A stretch of 57,423 nt of DNA from Ilumatobacter coccineus (GCA_002748455.1 PDSL01000021.1:1-57423); one strand, 5' to 3'; shown: positions 11,501 through 22,600, numbered from the stretch's first letter. Notes: generated from the sequence alone by a model not told the origin. Made by a program: numbers and translations.

Positions 11501-11804
11501 GCCTGGTGCATCAACGGCTCCCGATTGGCCGGGTTGGATTCGCCAGTCTGACGGACGATGGCTCCGAGGCGATGATGGGTTTGAGTGGGCGCTCAATGGG
11601 GTGACAGTGACCTTCTCGATTGGCGATGGTGTGACCGCTACGGTTCCCTATGTGGCGGCGTCATCGGGCTGTGCTGCTCCTCCCGGCCGGGCCTTGCCGC
11701 GGACCGGTTCGACGATGTCGCCGTTCACTCACATCGGGATGCTCGCGATCGTTGCCGGTGGGTCATTGATGGTGATCTCTCGTCGCCGACGCCAAGAGGG
11801 GTGA
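8583..11804 (+). CDS. Giant surface protein 1: signal peptide, PT-rich linker, VWA domain, jelly-roll-like insert, CnaB-like repeats, LPRTG anchor (1073 aa)
   Basis: LIAAAFAVTLVLASSGPIVADG signal; VDESGSIQG MIDAS; DMDGDGIYET; repeated VTCTFTN ends; C-terminal LPRTGSTMSPFTHIGMLAIVAGGSLMVISRRRRQEG. Confidence 0.88.
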   Translation: MIIKLRASMLTFSSSRVGSRRLLIAAAFAVTLVLASSGPIVADGAESGTSSVPPTPETVPTTTPSPSATTPSPSTTPTRVSSSTTPAPVQGSTPPSTPPTTVPVPVSAPLMMTRSDPSFQVANPALASSCALDVMMVVDESGSIQGSERGEVQDAMWAVLNTLNNTGSTLAITSFAGSADLENSFVEVNDSTIAVSGTLGSYVDSYDTAGETDWDEALHLAHSVSPADGTTDLVVMITDSRPQLHESHTHLMSCEPPTGSAFTDSLCHAVDEADHIRSQGTHVVALAIGGSVLEGSIEAAFGPVQYPTAGQPFSHSDYAISTDFVDLEPVIRRGLFEQCGPQVIVKANVDMDGDGIYETTNGSQASGFEYEMAMSGIAPAGNSVTWIRPTAPADSTPVSRATDTTGATQFEWKFGSVSAPQTGSLTATVDPRARAGYAYRGAHCTLTRVDGSGGASGTELTINPSDLISLDLDQSTMVTCDTYYQADTLIVLAKRWESSVAGTTAVLNISQPGLPLARNYLDRFTTDGVGTGSDGNVAWTTTWVETGDTSTNSLATGKFRIEAGELMMREWDDDPAETVTREVDLSSSIGDVAMTFDWRAENTSSPESVAVTLNGAPVDIMTFSSGSSSGTFTYTIPAADAPGITQIGFMRGDSGRWQRGEFVAVDNVQLSWTVPPAPSATTDTSTAPSAPSLDLTDPDSDPDTPGLVDDDNSAELSVVTGSVVELSELVSHPGLYDAGLTCDAGALTYTPGATTAQLDTTGLFGQIVTCTFTNTGRASDLTIIKEWEDAVPGDRASLSITHADGNSTLDAAAPNQTSAVIKVMPTENITVTESFDSSNAGNYQISAVSCVDGTGSEVGVAIITGGSSFTYAMPNALEDITCTVINRRDSGDVPPTTDVPPTTDVPPTTDVPPTTEVPTVRSVGGVCLGGIPHLGYSVTVPGSAPTTMTMTITAPDGSQLVFADQPLTGQIAWPGASTAPDWPGWIRQSDGRWLRGDDGFEWALNGVTVTFSIGDGVTATVPYVAASSGCAAPPGRALPRTGSTMSPFTHIGMLAIVAGGSLMVISRRRRQEG
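11256..11327 (+). repeat. 18-bp tandem repeat (x4) encoding DVPPTT
   Basis: gatgtgccgccgacaacc units encoding DVPPTTDVPPTTDVPPTTDVPPTT. Confidence 0.95.
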
Positions 11805-11930
11805 AGCCACGGGTCTGCTGACACCGATCGTGCCGCTTCGGTGGTGAGAGAGCAAGACCGTTTCGTCAGGCGGACGGGGTGCCAGAGTCGACGTGGACAA
11901 ACGAGACAAGCGCACATCATCCCATCTTGT

Positions 11931-11951
11931 GCCTCAACTTTAGGTTGAGGC
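11931..11951 (+). terminator. Hairpin between giant surface genes 1 and 2
   Basis: GCCTCAAC-tttag-GTTGAGGC perfect 8-bp stem. Confidence 0.45.
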
Positions 11952-12083
11952 TTGATCAGCGCGTTCGTTCTCCGTGCTGGTCAACCACGAAAAACATGGT
12001 GTAGCTCGGCGAATTGTGCGACACTGATTTACTGGCACGTTTGGGGCTTGACCTCCATGTCAAGAAGTATCGATGACGGGATC

Positions 12084-15000
12084 ATGATGACAACTCGACA
12101 TTCCACACTCCTCATCCCTCGCGTGGTGATCTCTGCCCTGGTGATCCTGGCTGCTGTGGCACCATCACCACTGGGCGAGAGTCCGGCATTGGCGGCACCT
12201 GGTGAACCGCCGACAAGCGATCCCAGCTCGTCAATACCGTCAACGACCGTCCCTGCTGAGAACCCCGAAACTACTGAGAACCCCGAAACTACTGAGAACC
12301 CCGAAACTACGTCTCCGACCACGTCCACCGTCGCCCCTTCGTCCTCGGCGCCAGCCACGGTTTCCCCGTCCTCAACCACTCCCGATTCGACACCAGTATC
12401 GAGTGATCCCACACCCTCAACCAGTCCTTCAACGTCAACGGTTCCCGTCACTTCAACCGTGCCGACCACCACCGAGCCACCACTCGATCCGAGCCTGCCT
12501 CCCGAGTGCAGCTATATGAGCCCTGAGGAGTTGCTGGAGAACGACATCGCGTGTGTCCCGCCCCAGCCCCAGACACGAGGGCCGGTCAACCCATCCCAGA
12601 TCGCCAACCCACCGCTTGCGCCATCGTGTGGCATGAACGTCACCCTGGTGGTCGATCACTCGGGTTCGATGGGCGGCCAGGAAGAGGAGATGAAGGAAGC
12701 GCTGACTGCGCTATTGCGGGCGTATCGGAATACCGGATCAAATATGTCCATCGTGGAATTCGGCACGTCTGCATCGGTAGCTACCGGATTTGTTCCCGTG
12801 AACGATGAGACGATCGGTGCTTCAGGGGTCTTGGGCTCGTATGTCAACGGCTACAGCGTGGGCGGTTCAACCAACTGGGATGACGCGTTTCATGTTGCTC
12901 ACGGGATCGGTCAAACCGATCTCATGATCGTCCTCACCGATGGTGAACCAACCGTTCGTTCATACCATAACCATGCGGGCTACTACGCCGAAAACAACTC
13001 CGCGAGTTGGGCACATAGTCAGGCGGCGATCAACGAGACTGAGTTTATTAAGGACAACGGCACCCATATCTTTGCTGTTGGTGTTGGTGGAGCGTCCTAT
13101 GAGACGGAGATTCAACAGATTACTGGCGATGTCAGGTTCCCAGTAGACGGCCAGACCTTCGCCAATTCCGACTACATGATTGAGGGAAATATCTCCCAGC
13201 TTGCTAACGCTGTGCGGGCAGCGGCACACAATCAGTGTGCTCCCGAAGTCAATGTCACCAAGAAGATCGATGCTGATGGCGATGGCGTCTATGAGACGAC
13301 CAGCGGTAGCGCGGTCAGTGGTATCGATTTCACGGCCACGATCTCGAACCCGACACAGACAGTGGATTGGGTACGCCCAGACGCACCGAACAACTCATCT
13401 CCAGAGACGCAGACCACCGACACCAGCGGTTCTACCCAGTTCCAGTGGAAGTTTGGGTCGGTCGCCAATCCGCTGACCGGATCGGCAACGGTGGCATTGG
13501 AAGAAGACGTCCCTCCTGGATATTCCTACCAAGGCGCGGATTGTGAGACCAGCACAGTAGATGCTTCCGGCAACAATACGGTGAACAACACGAGTTTCTC
13601 GCCCACAGATCCGCTGGAGTTTGATGTCAGCACCGGCACCATTGTCAATTGCGATGTCTACAACCGCGCTGAAACGATGGTGGTGTTGGAGAAGAAGTGG
13701 GTAGGTGGCACTCCAGGGCATACCGCCGATTTGGGCATCTCGACATCAAGTGCAGCAGCAACCCACAATTATCTCGATCAGTTCAATACACCGGGGAATG
13801 GGTACGGATCTGATGGCAGTGAGGCCTGGACTGATCCATGGATTGAGACGAATGACGGCTCAAACAGTCTGTCAAACGGGCGGATCCAAATCGTCTCGGG
13901 ATATCTCCAGCTGCTGGATCTCGATAATCTTTCCACGCGGACAATTACCCGAGACGTGGATCTGACTTCATCGGTCGGTGATGTGACCATTACCTTTGAC
14001 TGGAGATCATACGCAAATCAGTCAGCAGAATCGATCTATCTCATCTTGAACGGCGTGCCGGAAACCTTGATTCAGTTCCCACCAAATAGTGGTTCAGGCT
14101 CATTTGTCTACACCATCCCAGCAGCAATCGCTCCAAGTATCACCAATGTGGGCTTTCGGCCCGGACAGTCTGGAGCGTGGGCATGGTACGAATGGGTGAG
14201 GATCGACAATTTCCAGCTCTCGTGGACGACGCCGCCAACATCGGTGGCGACCTCGGATACCTCCACCGCCCCCGATGCGCCAACTGTCGATCTCACCGAT
14301 CCCGATGTCGACCCCACCGATCCAAACATTCTTGATAGTGACAACTCTGCTGAATTGATGGTCACCGCTGGGTCCATTGTCAACCTGAGCGAAGTCGTTA
14401 GCCATCCGGGCCTCTACACCCCCGCCCTGACCTGCGATCAGGGTGGGGTCACCCATATTCCGGGCACGACGACCGGGCAGCTCGATACCACCGGGCTAGC
14501 TGGGGAAACGGTCACCTGCACCTTCACCAATACCCCATCGGGAGCGACCGTTCACCTCGACAAGCGGTGGATGGGCGGGGTGAGCGGTGATGCCGTCACC
14601 CTCGATCTCGATGGCAGCACCCAGGTGATGACATCCACCGGGGCTGCCGATGAAACCCAGGTCGGCCCGATCAGCGCCGTCGCCGCCGGCTCAACGATCA
14701 CCATGTCGGAGACGCCCGCCGGTGGCAATACCGGGACCTATACCTCAACCTTGTCGTGTCCAGGGGCCACCAATACACCTCAACCGGTTGGTGGCCAGCC
14801 GGCAACCTGGACACTTGACGTTGTCGCTGCCGATCAGGGGAGCATGATCACCTGCACCCTGACCAATAGCCGATCCACCGGCCTGGTCACCGTGCATAAG
14901 ACCTGGGTCAATGCGGCCTCAGGAGATAGCGCTGAGCTTCATGTTGATGTCACCGGTGAAACCCCAGCAACATCGACGGTGGCCGGTGATCCCAACCTGG

Positions 15001-18000
15001 ACGACACCGCCAATCAGGCGACAGCAAATATCGGTGTTGGCGATGCGTTCACCATCTCGGAGATCTTGACCGAGACCACCGGGGCATATGACGCGACCTA
15101 TCGGTGTCAGAGCCCTGACGGAACCAATGTGCAAGAAGGAATTGCCGTCCGAACCGGTAGTACCGCCACCAGTGGAACCCTCACCATGCCCGATACCAAC
15201 GGGTTGGACTGCGCCATCACCAATACTCGTCGCTCAGTCAATTTCTTCGTAGAAAAGCAATGGGCCGATGCTGTTGTCGGCGATTCGACAGCGGTGACGA
15301 CGACCGCGACCTTGCAGACCGAGGGGCCGAACCCGAGTATCGCTGATACCCCTGACGACAACGATGATGTCGCCTCGATGGTGCTCCTCGTCGGCGAAAC
15401 CGGAGTAACGATCTCCGAAACCCTGGCCACCACCAATACTGCCGCCTATGTATCCACCTTGAGTTGCCCCGGGGTAGACAATGTGACCTGGGATTCCGTC
15501 ACCAGGTCGGGAAGCTTTGACGTTCCCCAAGATCTCACCAGTGACGTGACCTGCACCTTGACCAACACTGCCCAGCGCGGCACCATCGTGGTCAACAAAC
15601 TTGTCGAGGGCGCTGACGGAACGTTCGGCTTCACCGGAGACTGGCTGACACCAGCCGGCTTCGACCTCACCACCACATCCGGGTCCGGGACGGTGACCTT
15701 CACCGACGTGATCGTTCCCGCCGATCCGAACAGCCGGTACACCTTGGTCGAAGCTGACCCCACCGCGTCGTATGACGGGACGGTCCTGTCGTGCAGCTCA
15801 GACCAAGCCGGCAACACCACCACGACCGACCTGGCCATGCTGACGGCCAGTATCGAGCTCCGGGCCGGAGAAACGGTGACGTGCACCTATACCAATACCG
15901 AGCGTTCAGCGATCAGGATCGTCAAGGATGCCCAGCCCGATGATGACCAAGACTTTGGGTTCTCGATGTCTGGCGATGCCACGGCAACCTTCACCCTCGA
16001 TGACGATCCCGGATCGGTCACGCCCCCCGACACCTGGACATCCCCCCTGCTTCCGGCGAACTCGCCCTCAGCATCGCACTCCTACACGATCACTGAGACC
16101 GCGGTCGCCGGATGGACGATCGATCCTGCGGCCTCAAGTTGCAGTAGTGGTGATGGCACGGTCAATCCTGATGGCACCATCACCGTCCAGCCCTCCCCAG
16201 GAACGGTGACCACCTGCACCGTGGTCAATACCGCTGCCGAGTCGGAAGCGATCCTGTCGAAAGCGGTTGCCAATGTCGATGCAACCTATGGGTGGGGTCC
16301 GTTTAGGGTGAGGATCCTCGACGCTGGCGGGAACACGGTTGGGAGCCCAGTCGATATCTCGGGAACGGGAGCGAGCACGGTGACCTCACCGACCACGATC
16401 GGTGGCTTGCAGCTCAATGAGACCTATACCGTTATCGAAGACAACCCTGGTGCCGGATGGGCCACCCCGCTCTATACGTGTAGCGATGGCACCTCAACAC
16501 TGACCGATCTCGATGCGGCAACTCCTGGATTCCAGTTCGAGGTGACCGAGCCGGCGATGCAGATCGCATGCACGGCGACAAATACAGCCTCGGATGGTTC
16601 GATCGAGGTGTCGAAGTCGGTTCAAAATCACGCCGGTGATTGGTCGTTCGACTTCGCCCTGGCTGATACTGATCCAGCGACAGCCGATATCGAGTTCACC
16701 CTCGATCAGGGCACCACCAGCTATCAGAATGCCCAGCTTCTGCCGGGTGAAACCTATACCTTGACCGAGACGGTGCCGCCGGGATGGACTTCAGCGACGA
16801 CCTGCACATTGACCCCGGCCGGTGGTGTAGGCGCTCCGTCGACTGGTCCGTGGACGATCCAACCCGGTGATGTGATCAGTTGTTCGGTGGTTAACACCCG
16901 CGATGAAATACCGGTTGAAGTTGCCAAGACCTGGGCTGACCCCGCCTCGACCGATGACGCGACCTTGACAGCAACGGGCGATGAGTCGCTGGGAACGATC
17001 AATTACACGGTGTATGACGGCAATGATGGTGTTTCGGGAACCACCTCGTTCTGGTCGGGGGAGACCATCAATCTGGTCGAAACCTTGCCGAGCGGGAATG
17101 CCGCCGACTACACCACCTCATTGGAGTGTCGGGCGGCAACCGCTACCGCTGTGGGCGATCCGGTGGGAACCCTCACCACGACCGCTGGCAACCTGACCGG
17201 CGCGCTGACGCTGCCAGCAACCCTGCCCGCCGGCTACGACCGGGTGCGGTGCACCTGGACCAATACTCGCGATACCCATGGGGTGTCGGTGGTGAAGCGG
17301 TGGACTGTCGCGTTGGCTGGCGAACAGGCCAATCTGTCGGTGAACGCTGGCGGTCAGAGTGACACGGCGACATCGACCGCTGATGGAACTGCTGACTTCA
17401 CCGATAGTGCCAACACGGCGTCCTTGAGTGTTGGCGGTGGTGACACGGTGAACTTCTCCGAGACCCTGCCGGGGGCGAACGTGTCGTCGTATACGACATC
17501 GTGGGTGTGTTCATCGAGTGGCTGGACTGATGATGTCACCGGTACCGGCACCGCTGGGAGCTTTACCATGCCGGCAGCTGAGGATGTTGACTGCGTGATC
17601 ACCAATACAGCGGTGACGGCGACCTTGCATGTTGACAAGGTATGGATCAACGCCGTTGCTGGAGATACTGCATCGGTCTCGTTCGGCCCCTCTCATTTCT
17701 TTGGGGCTGTCACCCTCGCTACCGCTGACGGTGACAATGTTCCGGCACCGGGCGAGCTGGATGACAATGTTGGGGTTCTTCAGGTCGTGTCGGGGGAGAC
17801 CGGTATGTCGGTGTCTGAGTCCCTTGGTGTCGGGAATACCGCGGTCTATGACCAGGTGTTGTCGTGTGTTGGGGTGGACAATTTTGATGCTGTTGCGGGC
17901 ACGTTTGATATTCCCCAGAACCCCACAGATGAGCCTCGGTGTACGTTCACCAATACGGCTCAGCGGGGCACGATTGTGATCAGTAAGACCGTTGATGGTG

Positions 18001-19691
18001 CTGGTGGAGATTTCACCTTTGATTCGGATTGGAGCGATTCCAGTGGTGCTGCGGTGGGCCAGTTTGTGCTCTCTCCGCCTACTGCCGGGAGTGACAGTCA
18101 GACGTGGACTGATGTCTTGGTTGGTCAGTATTCGGTGGCTGAGTTGACGAATGCGGCCTATGACCAGACGGTGACCTGTACCGAGTCGGGTCCGACTGCT
18201 GATGATGGTTCATCAGCATCGGGGGTGACTGGGTCGATTGATTTGGATGCTGGTGAGACGGTGACGTGTTCGTATACCAATACTGAGCGGGCCACGGTGA
18301 TCGTGATCAAGGATGCTGATCCTGATGATGATCAAGCGTTTGAGTATTCGTTGACCGGTGGGACGGTCAATGAGTCGTTCAGCTTGGTTGATGATGGGTC
18401 GACGCCGGCGACCAATCGGTGGGAGACCACGGTGTCGCCCGATACTGAGTACACCTTGGTTGAGGATCTGGTCACGGGATGGGATCTCGACTCGGTCACG
18501 TGTGACACGGCGACCACGCCGGTGACGCAGGCTGGTGCTGAAGGGGTCAGCTTTACCCCTGATTCTGGTCAGACGATCACCTGCACCTTCGTGAATGATG
18601 CTGAGGAATCTCAGCTCACGGTGACCAAGACGGTGGCCGGTGTGGCGTCATCGTATGACTGGAGTGCCCAGATCTCGCTGGTGGGTCCGGGGTGGACCGC
18701 TTCTCAGTTGACCTGTACCTATCTGGGGCAGCCTCATGCCGATGAGGATGTCAACCGGGCTGGTCATCAGGTCACGGTCACTGAACCGAATTCAACCGTG
18801 CAGTGTGGGTTGACCAATACCGCCACGCCGGGTGAGGTGAGGTTCAATAAGTCGGTCCAGAACCATGATGATGATTGGTCCTTCGACTTCACCCTGTCGG
18901 ATGATGACCCAGCGACACCGGACCAGAACTTCACCCTCGATCAGGCCAACCCGAGCTATCACAACGCCCAGTTGATCCCAGGATTGACCTATGCCTGGTC
19001 GGAGACCTCGACTCCCGGATGGGACACGATCTCTACCTGCACGGTGACCTCAGCGAACGGTCAGGTGTATGCCGATGGTGCTCCATGGACGATTGAGCCT
19101 GGTGATTCGATTGTCTGTTCGGTGATCAATATTCGCAAAACCGCCACGATGACCGTTGAGAAGGACTGGGCCAATCCGGCGCCTGGTGATAGTGCAAGTT
19201 TGAGTGCGGTGTCGGAGACCGGCACCCATACCTATGTCGATACCTCACCGGCGGGGGCAACCGATTCGGTGAGTTTCACGGTGCGAGCCAACGAGACGGT
19301 CTCCCTGAGTGAGGTCATGGCGGCGGCGAATGCGGGGTCGTATTCGGCGACAGCGTTGACCTGTGTTGGTGATACCGGCACCTTGACGTGGACGACCGGT
19401 GATCTCTCGGCCACGTATGACGTCAGTGACGATCCGCAAGACGTGACATGTACCTGGACCAATACTCGCGATACCCATGAGGTGTCGGTGGTGAAGCGGT
19501 GGGTTGGAGCTCCGGCTGGTGATGAGAGTGCGTTGTCGTTGAGTGTCGGTGCTCAGACCGACACGGCGACATCGACCGCTGATGGTGCTGCTGATTTCAC
19601 CGATAGTGCCAAGGCTGGACTGATGATGTCACCGGTGCCGGTCTTGCTGGGAGTTTTGCTATGCCTCGCGATGATGGGGTGGAGTGTGTGA
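12084..19691 (+). CDS. Giant surface protein 2, segment 1 (signal peptide, PT linker, VWA, jelly-roll-like insert, CnaB-like stalk); frame lost at ~19612
   Basis: MMTTRHSTLLIPRVVISALVILAAVAP signal; LPPECSYMSPEELLENDIAC; VDHSGSMGG; ITDGEP-type VWA; many C-x-x-x-N-T repeat ends. ORF track start is 11952; the ATG at 12084 fits the signal peptide better. Confidence 0.85.
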   Translation: MMTTRHSTLLIPRVVISALVILAAVAPSPLGESPALAAPGEPPTSDPSSSIPSTTVPAENPETTENPETTENPETTSPTTSTVAPSSSAPATVSPSSTTPDSTPVSSDPTPSTSPSTSTVPVTSTVPTTTEPPLDPSLPPECSYMSPEELLENDIACVPPQPQTRGPVNPSQIANPPLAPSCGMNVTLVVDHSGSMGGQEEEMKEALTALLRAYRNTGSNMSIVEFGTSASVATGFVPVNDETIGASGVLGSYVNGYSVGGSTNWDDAFHVAHGIGQTDLMIVLTDGEPTVRSYHNHAGYYAENNSASWAHSQAAINETEFIKDNGTHIFAVGVGGASYETEIQQITGDVRFPVDGQTFANSDYMIEGNISQLANAVRAAAHNQCAPEVNVTKKIDADGDGVYETTSGSAVSGIDFTATISNPTQTVDWVRPDAPNNSSPETQTTDTSGSTQFQWKFGSVANPLTGSATVALEEDVPPGYSYQGADCETSTVDASGNNTVNNTSFSPTDPLEFDVSTGTIVNCDVYNRAETMVVLEKKWVGGTPGHTADLGISTSSAAATHNYLDQFNTPGNGYGSDGSEAWTDPWIETNDGSNSLSNGRIQIVSGYLQLLDLDNLSTRTITRDVDLTSSVGDVTITFDWRSYANQSAESIYLILNGVPETLIQFPPNSGSGSFVYTIPAAIAPSITNVGFRPGQSGAWAWYEWVRIDNFQLSWTTPPTSVATSDTSTAPDAPTVDLTDPDVDPTDPNILDSDNSAELMVTAGSIVNLSEVVSHPGLYTPALTCDQGGVTHIPGTTTGQLDTTGLAGETVTCTFTNTPSGATVHLDKRWMGGVSGDAVTLDLDGSTQVMTSTGAADETQVGPISAVAAGSTITMSETPAGGNTGTYTSTLSCPGATNTPQPVGGQPATWTLDVVAADQGSMITCTLTNSRSTGLVTVHKTWVNAASGDSAELHVDVTGETPATSTVAGDPNLDDTANQATANIGVGDAFTISEILTETTGAYDATYRCQSPDGTNVQEGIAVRTGSTATSGTLTMPDTNGLDCAITNTRRSVNFFVEKQWADAVVGDSTAVTTTATLQTEGPNPSIADTPDDNDDVASMVLLVGETGVTISETLATTNTAAYVSTLSCPGVDNVTWDSVTRSGSFDVPQDLTSDVTCTLTNTAQRGTIVVNKLVEGADGTFGFTGDWLTPAGFDLTTTSGSGTVTFTDVIVPADPNSRYTLVEADPTASYDGTVLSCSSDQAGNTTTTDLAMLTASIELRAGETVTCTYTNTERSAIRIVKDAQPDDDQDFGFSMSGDATATFTLDDDPGSVTPPDTWTSPLLPANSPSASHSYTITETAVAGWTIDPAASSCSSGDGTVNPDGTITVQPSPGTVTTCTVVNTAAESEAILSKAVANVDATYGWGPFRVRILDAGGNTVGSPVDISGTGASTVTSPTTIGGLQLNETYTVIEDNPGAGWATPLYTCSDGTSTLTDLDAATPGFQFEVTEPAMQIACTATNTASDGSIEVSKSVQNHAGDWSFDFALADTDPATADIEFTLDQGTTSYQNAQLLPGETYTLTETVPPGWTSATTCTLTPAGGVGAPSTGPWTIQPGDVISCSVVNTRDEIPVEVAKTWADPASTDDATLTATGDESLGTINYTVYDGNDGVSGTTSFWSGETINLVETLPSGNAADYTTSLECRAATATAVGDPVGTLTTTAGNLTGALTLPATLPAGYDRVRCTWTNTRDTHGVSVVKRWTVALAGEQANLSVNAGGQSDTATSTADGTADFTDSANTASLSVGGGDTVNFSETLPGANVSSYTTSWVCSSSGWTDDVTGTGTAGSFTMPAAEDVDCVITNTAVTATLHVDKVWINAVAGDTASVSFGPSHFFGAVTLATADGDNVPAPGELDDNVGVLQVVSGETGMSVSESLGVGNTAVYDQVLSCVGVDNFDAVAGTFDIPQNPTDEPRCTFTNTAQRGTIVISKTVDGAGGDFTFDSDWSDSSGAAVGQFVLSPPTAGSDSQTWTDVLVGQYSVAELTNAAYDQTVTCTESGPTADDGSSASGVTGSIDLDAGETVTCSYTNTERATVIVIKDADPDDDQAFEYSLTGGTVNESFSLVDDGSTPATNRWETTVSPDTEYTLVEDLVTGWDLDSVTCDTATTPVTQAGAEGVSFTPDSGQTITCTFVNDAEESQLTVTKTVAGVASSYDWSAQISLVGPGWTASQLTCTYLGQPHADEDVNRAGHQVTVTEPNSTVQCGLTNTATPGEVRFNKSVQNHDDDWSFDFTLSDDDPATPDQNFTLDQANPSYHNAQLIPGLTYAWSETSTPGWDTISTCTVTSANGQVYADGAPWTIEPGDSIVCSVINIRKTATMTVEKDWANPAPGDSASLSAVSETGTHTYVDTSPAGATDSVSFTVRANETVSLSEVMAAANAGSYSATALTCVGDTGTLTWTTGDLSATYDVSDDPQDVTCTWTNTRDTHEVSVVKRWVGAPAGDESALSLSVGAQTDTATSTADGAADFTDSAKAGLMMSPVPVLLGVLLCLAMMGWSV
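12258..12311 (+). repeat. 18-bp tandem repeat (x3) encoding ENPETT
   Basis: gagaaccccgaaactact x3. Confidence 0.95.
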
Positions 19692-22600
19692 TCACCAATA
19701 CGGCGGTGACGACGACCTTGCATGTTGACAAGGTGTGGGAGCACCCGGTGGCTGGCGATACCGCCGAGATCACGGTGTCGGGTACGCAGGTTGTGGCGGT
19801 GCCGGGGACGGCGACTGCTGATGGCAACAATGTGGTGTCAGAGACCGATAGTGATGTCGTCACGGTGGCGGTGACCTCGGGGGAGACCGGTATGTCGGTG
19901 TCTGAATCCCTTGGTGTCGGGAATACCGCGGTCTATGACCAGGTGTTGTCGTGTGTTGGGGTGGACAATTTTGATGCTGTTGCGGGCACGTTTGATATCC
20001 CCCAGAACCCCACAGATGAGCCTCGGTGCACGCTTACCAATACGGCTCAGCGGGGCACGATTGTGATCAGTAAGACCGTTGATGGTGCTGGTGGAGACTT
20101 CACCTTTGATTCGGATTGGAACGATTCCAGTGGTGCTGCGGTGGGCCAGTTTGTGCTGTCGCCGGCCGATGGGGGCACGGTGAGTCAGACCTGGATTGAG
20201 GTGTTGGTCGGTCAGTATTCGGTGGCTGAGTTGACCAATGCGGCCTATGACCAGACGGTGACCTGTACCGAGTCGGGTGCGGGTGCTGATGATGGTTCAT
20301 CGGCATCGGGGGTGACCGGGTCGATCGATTTGGATGCTGGTGAGACGGTGACGTGTTCGTATACCAATACTGAGCGGGCCACAGTGATCGTGATCAAGGA
20401 TGCTGATCCTGACATCGACTACACCGTGTTGGAGACCTTGGAGTCCAACTGGGATCTCGATTCGGTGACGTGCACGACCGGTGTGGCGACCACACCGGTG
20501 ACGCAGGCTGGTGCTGAGGGGGTCAGCTTTACCCCTGATGCTGGTCAGACGATCACCTGTACCTTCGTGAATGATGCTGACGAGTCTCAGCTCACGGTCA
20601 CCAAGACGGTTGAAGGTGTGGACGCTGCCTATGGCTGGGACGTTGAGATTTCCTTGATCCCTGATCCGGCAGGAGCCTCTCCGGTGACCCTGTCGGGGAC
20701 CGGCAATAGTGCTGAGACGGTGACCTTTGACGACCTGGTGTTGAATCAGCAGTACACGGTGGCTGAGGTTGATCCTGGTCCGGGGTGGACCGCATCGGCG
20801 ATGACCTGCACCTATCTGGGGCAGCCTCATGCCGATGAAGATGCCAACCGGGCTGGTCATCAGGTCACGATCACTGAACCGAATTCAACGGTGCAGTGTG
20901 GGTTGACCAATACAGCTGATCCGGGATCGATCGAGGTGTCGAAGTCGGTTGAGAACCATGATGATGATTGGTCGTTTGATTTCGCCCTGGCTGATAGTGA
21001 TCCAGCGACAGCTGATATTGAGTTCACGCTCGATCAGGGCACGACGAGCTATCAGAACACCCAGTTGGTGCCTGGTGAGACTTACACCTTGACTGAGACA
21101 GTTCCTGATGGGTGGTCGTCGGTGATGACCTGCACGGTGATGTCGGCTAGTGGAGCGACGACGACCTCGGCAGGTCCGTGGGCGATTGAGCCCGGCGACT
21201 CGATTGAGTGTGATGTGGTCAATACTCGCAAGACGGCCACGATGACCGTTGCCAAGGACTGGGTCAATGCTGCCGATGGTGATGCTGCAAGTTTGAGTGC
21301 GGTGTCGGAGACCGGCACCCATACCTATGTCGATACCTCACCGGCGGGGGCGACAGATTCGATGAGTTTCACGGTGCGAGCCAGCGAGACGGTGTCGTTG
21401 AGTGAGGTCATGGCGGCGGCGAATACGGGGTCGTATTCGGTAACCTCGCTGACCTGTGTCGGCGATACCGGGACCCTGACGTGGACTGCTGGTGATCTGT
21501 CAGCGACCTATGAGGTGAGCGATGATCCATCCGATCTGACCTGTACCTGGACCAACTCCAGGACCAGTGCGATGCTCTATGTCGGCAAGGACTGGGGCGA
21601 CCACGTCAATACCGGCGATACCGCAACGCTCGGCATCGACGGTGAGACCGGCCAAACCGCGGTGTCGGTGACCGCAACCGCTCCCACCGATATCGCTGCC
21701 GATGGTGCTGATGCGGGATCGATGACGGTGTTCTCCGGTGAGACCGTGACCATCTCGGAGACGGTCGATCCGGAATATGTGTCCGATCTGACCTGTGTCG
21801 ACGAGTCGGGTCTCACCGTGCTGGCATTGAGCGATGCCACCTCGGGCCTGCACCAAGTTCCCAGTGTCGCTGATCCGAAGGATGTGTATTGCACCTTCAC
21901 CAACCGGTTGCGGTCGGCTGATCTCTCCGTCACCAAGACCTGGGTGAACGGTGCTGCTGGTGATGCCACCGAGTTGAGTGTTGTATCGGCCCAGGCCGGT
22001 ACTGACACGGCAACATCAACGGTGGGGGAGACACCACCCACGTCGGTGTCCCAGTCGATCTATGCCAATACTGAGGTGGCCATCAGCGAAACGATGGCTG
22101 GAGCCAACACCGGCTCGTACGCGTCCCACATCACCTGCGTGGGCGATGTGGATGGTGATGGCGTTGATGAAACCGTGGTCGACGAGAACGGCACCTCGGC
22201 CAGCTACACCCCCGGTGACACCCCGGTCGATGTGGCCTGCACGATCACCAATACCCGCAGGCGAGCCATGATGACGCTGCGCAAGGAGTGGGTCGACGCA
22301 GCATCTGGTGATAGCGCCACGATCGGGGCGACCTCCGAAGTTGGGTCATCTGCCTATATCGATTCTTCTCCAGCAGGTGGAAGTGATTCGATCAGCTTCC
22401 CAGTGTTCTCCGGTGAGATGGTGTCGTTGTCTGAGGTCATGGCGGCGGGGAATGCGGCGTCGTATTCGGCGACAGCGTTGACGTGTGTTGGTGATACGGG
22501 CACCTTGACGTGGACGACCGGTGATCTTTCAGCCACGTATGAGGTCAGTGATGATCCTGCGGACGTGACATGTACCTGGACGAATACTCGCGATACCCAT

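Noticed and set aside
12047-12064. CTTGAC-ctccat-GTCAAG inverted repeat before gene 2
   Set aside because: Only 6-bp arms, with no supporting context.
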